Shown in pieces: positions 12,631 to 14,385 of a DNA stretch of 14,385 nt. Source of the stretch: JACPJP01 sp964650285 (GTDB lineage: Archaea; Nanobdellota; Nanobdellia; Woesearchaeales; GW2011-AR4); assembly GCA_964650285.1 (NCBI GenBank), contig CAZYSP010000015.1:1-14385 (forward strand), written 5' to 3'. How positions within the stretch are numbered: the first letter of the stretch is position 1; the number at the start of each line of letters is the position of its first letter. The notes under the pieces were generated by a model. It was not told the origin of the DNA and did no database searches. It saw only the letters and a program-made list of their open reading frames with translations. The position numbers and the translations under genes were made by a program.

Positions 12631-13062
12631 TTATTCACAGCTTATTATTTCACAGTCTTTTATTCTATCTTCGTTTTTATACTGGCATGTAATTTTTCCT
12701 TCCTCTTTCTTAAATAAAATTTTTTCAGGGTTATCTGAGACAAATTTAGGATTATCACCAACCGGAACAAAAGGATACTGTGCAGCAGTAGGATCTAGTC
12801 CTCCTTCGGAAATTTTAACCTTTTTTTTACAAATTTCTACTGTAAAACCATTTAAATCAACATCATATTCTATTTCAACATCATAAGGATAGGCATAAAT
12901 AGTATCTAAAATCAAAGCGATGTCTCTGGCAGCTGCCGTCTTTAAAGCTACCTTGCCAGACGCATAATCCTGGGCTATTTTAAGGAACCCTAAACCAACA
13001 ATGAGTCCTACAACAAGCGTAATTATCGAAACAAATACTATCATAGAACCTCTTTTTGTCAT
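12631..13062 (-). CDS. Small pilin-like membrane protein, first gene of the operon
   Basis: A 143-residue protein starting MTKRG then SMIVFVS, a basic-Gly junction before one hydrophobic helix (about 7-28). Cleavage after Gly5 would fit archaeal prepilin peptidase preference, but no Glu follows at +5. The helix continues as an amphipathic stretch (AQDYASGKVALKTAAARDIALIL), as in pilin alpha-1 helices. The remainder is a small beta-rich domain with four cysteines (EICKKK, TCQY, DCEIISC), probably paired. A TATA box at 13084-13091, centred 26 nt before ATG 13062 and without Shine-Dalgarno, indicates a leaderless four-gene transcript through to 10482. Pilin-like assignment rests on layout, not on sequence homology I can verify. 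Confidence 0.78.
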   Translation of the reverse strand: MTKRGSMIVFVSIITLVVGLIVGLGFLKIAQDYASGKVALKTAAARDIALILDTIYAYPYDVEIEYDVDLNGFTVEICKKKVKISEGGLDPTAAQYPFVPVGDNPKFVSDNPEKILFKKEEGKITCQYKNEDRIKDCEIISCE

Positions 13063-13083
13063 AAACTCTATTTATAGAAAAGG

Positions 13084-13091
13084 TATATAAA
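13084..13091 (-). promoter_or_regulatory. TATA box of the pilin-like operon
   Basis: TTTATATA on the reverse strand, centred about 26 nt before ATG 13062, predicts a leaderless mRNA. Confidence 0.5.
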
Positions 13092-13098
13092 TATTTTT

Positions 13099-13111
13099 GG
13101 TTATTATAACC
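13099..13111. repeat. Inverted repeat upstream of the pilin-like operon promoter
   Basis: GGTTATTATAACC is a perfect 6+1+6 palindrome. Its centre is about 17 bp upstream of the TATA box centre on the reverse strand, next to or over the BRE position. It could bind a dimeric regulator. Confidence 0.45.
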
Positions 13112-13144
13112 TCGTTTTTCTAGATAGATTTAATTATTTGAGTC

Positions 13145-14119
13145 TTAGGGTATTGGGTTTTCTTCAGGAGATTCAAGTTCTGGAGTCGGGTTGTTATTTT
13201 TCAAGTAGCTTATCATTAATAGGTTGTTGATTCCTAATGATCCTAGATAAGGATAATTTACAGACGTCCAATAATCTGTTGGAGACTCGTATTGTGTCCA
13301 TTGCCACGCACCATCTATGTATCGGTAGTATAGTATTGGGCTTTCCACAAATTTAGTTGTATAAATTCCCTCGTCATTTGGCTCACCTAAAAATTGAAAT
13401 GTGTCGTATTCCTCTACAAGATCTTCTTGATTTATGCAAGTGACTCCAAACAAAGCTAATTTATTTAGATTGTAACGTAATATTTCTTCATTACATACTC
13501 CAATTATGCTTCCTTTCCTCTCCACCTGAAGATTTAAATCTTTTTCAGTATTTTTTCCTAGGCCATTTGCATTATCTGTGTCTCTTGTAAATAAAAAACC
13601 ATTACGCCAATATTTATAATCCCATGGGAAAAAATTCTTCTTTCCAAGTATGGTGTTTCCTACAAGGTCTATATATTCATTTAGTGGCTTGCATAGAAAG
13701 TCTTTGATACATTTGCCTACCCCAGTTATTTGGTTAATTTCAAACGATTTATCACAAAGACAAACGCAAGCTTTATCAATACACTCTTGACTATCTGGCT
13801 TATCGATAGTTCTATCAGGATTATCATAACTTTCACCACTTCCACAGCCCTCGCATTTAAAAGGATTGGTAGATGAATCAAACCCGATTATTGCAGATTT
13901 TTTATTTAATTGTAATGCAAACGCAAACTGTTCTATTCTTTCTGAAGGCATTTCATTTATCCTGTCTACAAACTCTTCAAAAGAAGATGTATCAACATCA
14001 TAAAAAAATAATTCACCCACTATATTGCAGGCTGGAATCACTATCACAAACAAAATGACCGCTGCTATAATTATCCTTACCAATGCCTCCAAAATGAGGG
14101 ATTTTTTATTTTTTAACAT
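13145..14119 (-). CDS. Large membrane-anchored cysteine-rich protein, pilin-like N-terminus
   Basis: A 324-residue protein with no family I recognise. N-terminus MLKNKKS then LILEALV, with Glu11 at +5 if cleavage follows Lys6 or +4 if it follows Ser7; then a hydrophobic helix (about 13-34) and a large extracytoplasmic domain. A cysteine cluster (KCEGCGSG, then four Cys within ECIDKACVCLC, GKC and FLC) at about residues 88-142 resembles a small disulfide-knotted domain. The C-terminal half has many aromatic residues (WDYKYWRNG, YYRYIDGAWQWTQ) and ends in a Pro/Glu-rich tail, as in surface proteins. It is separated from the next operon by 82 nt with a promoter, and lies 38 nt after the upstream partial gene. 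An AT-rich stretch at 14143-14154 might be its own TATA element. Function unknown. Confidence 0.78.
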   Translation of the reverse strand: MLKNKKSLILEALVRIIIAAVILFVIVIPACNIVGELFFYDVDTSSFEEFVDRINEMPSERIEQFAFALQLNKKSAIIGFDSSTNPFKCEGCGSGESYDNPDRTIDKPDSQECIDKACVCLCDKSFEINQITGVGKCIKDFLCKPLNEYIDLVGNTILGKKNFFPWDYKYWRNGFLFTRDTDNANGLGKNTEKDLNLQVERKGSIIGVCNEEILRYNLNKLALFGVTCINQEDLVEEYDTFQFLGEPNDEGIYTTKFVESPILYYRYIDGAWQWTQYESPTDYWTSVNYPYLGSLGINNLLMISYLKNNNPTPELESPEENPIP

Positions 14120-14157
14120 TTTGGTTATTGTTTGATAGGGAAAAATCTATATTTTGT

Positions 14158-14385
14158 CTAGTTTAAACAACTCTTATCATTTAATTGCTCTTCTGTATAG
14201 TCAATTGGGCACCCACCATTATCTTCTCCCCCATAATCACATGCACATTTATCTAAATTATTTAGAATACCGTCATTATCATCATCAAAAAAACCCTCTG
14301 TTTCTGATTTTTCCTTTTTCAGTAGATCTGGTATCATAATTGCTAAAACAAAGAACACAATCACTCCTATAACCAATATAATCAT
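14158..14385 (-). CDS. Membrane protein with thrombospondin type 3 calcium-binding motif, partial
   Basis: Seventy-five codons are visible, ending at TAG 14158-14160. The ATG at the very edge of the window lies inside the hydrophobic stretch (IILVIGVIVFFVLAIMI), so the true start is probably further upstream and the gene is partial at its 5' end. After a basic linker comes DDDNDGILNNLDKC (34-47) and NGGCP (56-60), the pattern of a thrombospondin type 3 repeat, in which the Asp/Asn residues bind calcium and the Cys pair forms a disulfide. Only one repeat is present, very near the C-terminus (TEEQLNDKSCLN). Anchor plus short calcium-binding domain fits a cell-surface protein, in line with its downstream neighbours. 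Confidence 0.7.
   Translation of the reverse strand: MIILVIGVIVFFVLAIMIPDLLKKEKSETEGFFDDDNDGILNNLDKCACDYGGEDNGGCPIDYTEEQLNDKSCLN

Noticed and set aside
14019..14035. Possible lipobox (IPAC) after the hydrophobic segment of the 13145-14119 protein
   Set aside because: The context lacks the usual small residue and Leu positions of a lipobox, and the N-terminus fits a prepilin-like anchor better.
1..14385. CRISPR arrays, insertion sequences, phage genes or rRNA
   Set aside because: No regularly spaced repeats, transposase or integrase motifs, terminal inverted repeats, or rRNA-like sequence were seen.

Overview
The window is archaeal. RadA recombinase, an archaeal-type ribosomal protein S2, a zinc-containing archaeal RPA, a stand-alone TRAM protein, GGTGAT-type ribosome binding sites and TATA-box promoters about 26 nt before many start codons all point that way. 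The AT-rich sequence, short intergenic spaces and mix of bacterial-type metabolic genes with many small membrane-anchored proteins of unknown function suggest an uncultivated DPANN-type archaeon of the Woesearchaeota/Pacearchaeota kind. That placement is inference. A run of exactly 100 N (1759-1858) marks an assembly gap, so this is draft or metagenomic sequence.

Layout. 1-1394 (-): dihydrolipoyl dehydrogenase, cut by the left edge. 1496-3096 (+): a class I methyltransferase, interrupted by the gap, and a FabG-like SDR reductase 2 nt downstream. 3211-4917 (+): an RNA/translation block of three separately promoted genes: TRAM protein, ThpR-type RNA cyclic phosphodiesterase, ribosomal protein S2. 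7218-4948 (-): a three-gene phospholipid operon of two tandem PlsC-type acyltransferases and the bacterial-type glycerol-3-phosphate dehydrogenase GpsA. 10430-7293 (-): a DNA-maintenance block of RPA, a YdjM/DUF457-like membrane protein, a small conserved protein of unknown function and RadA. 14385-10482 (-): six consecutive single-pass membrane proteins. The five with a visible N-terminus have a short basic N-terminus ending in G or S just before one hydrophobic segment, which is the layout of archaeal prepilin-like substrates. Several are cysteine-rich; one carries tandem cysteine repeats and one a thrombospondin type 3 calcium-binding motif.

How the genes work together. RPA and RadA are known partners in homologous recombination, and the small protein between them may belong to the same process. 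GpsA and PlsC together would make acylated sn-glycerol-3-phosphate, the bacterial-type lipid backbone, which is noteworthy in an archaeon. The right-hand cluster looks like an undescribed cell-surface or pilus-like assembly; no ATPase or platform protein is visible in the window.

A regulatory pattern also stands out. Several genes appear to have leaderless or near-leaderless transcripts (methyltransferase, thpR, plsC operon, rpa, pilin-like operon). Three others (TRAM, rps2, the small protein upstream of radA) have leaders with a ribosome binding site and a hairpin starting almost exactly at the predicted transcription start. The rps2 leader has competing stems and is a good candidate for an autoregulatory RNA. 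No tRNA, rRNA, CRISPR array or insertion sequence was seen.
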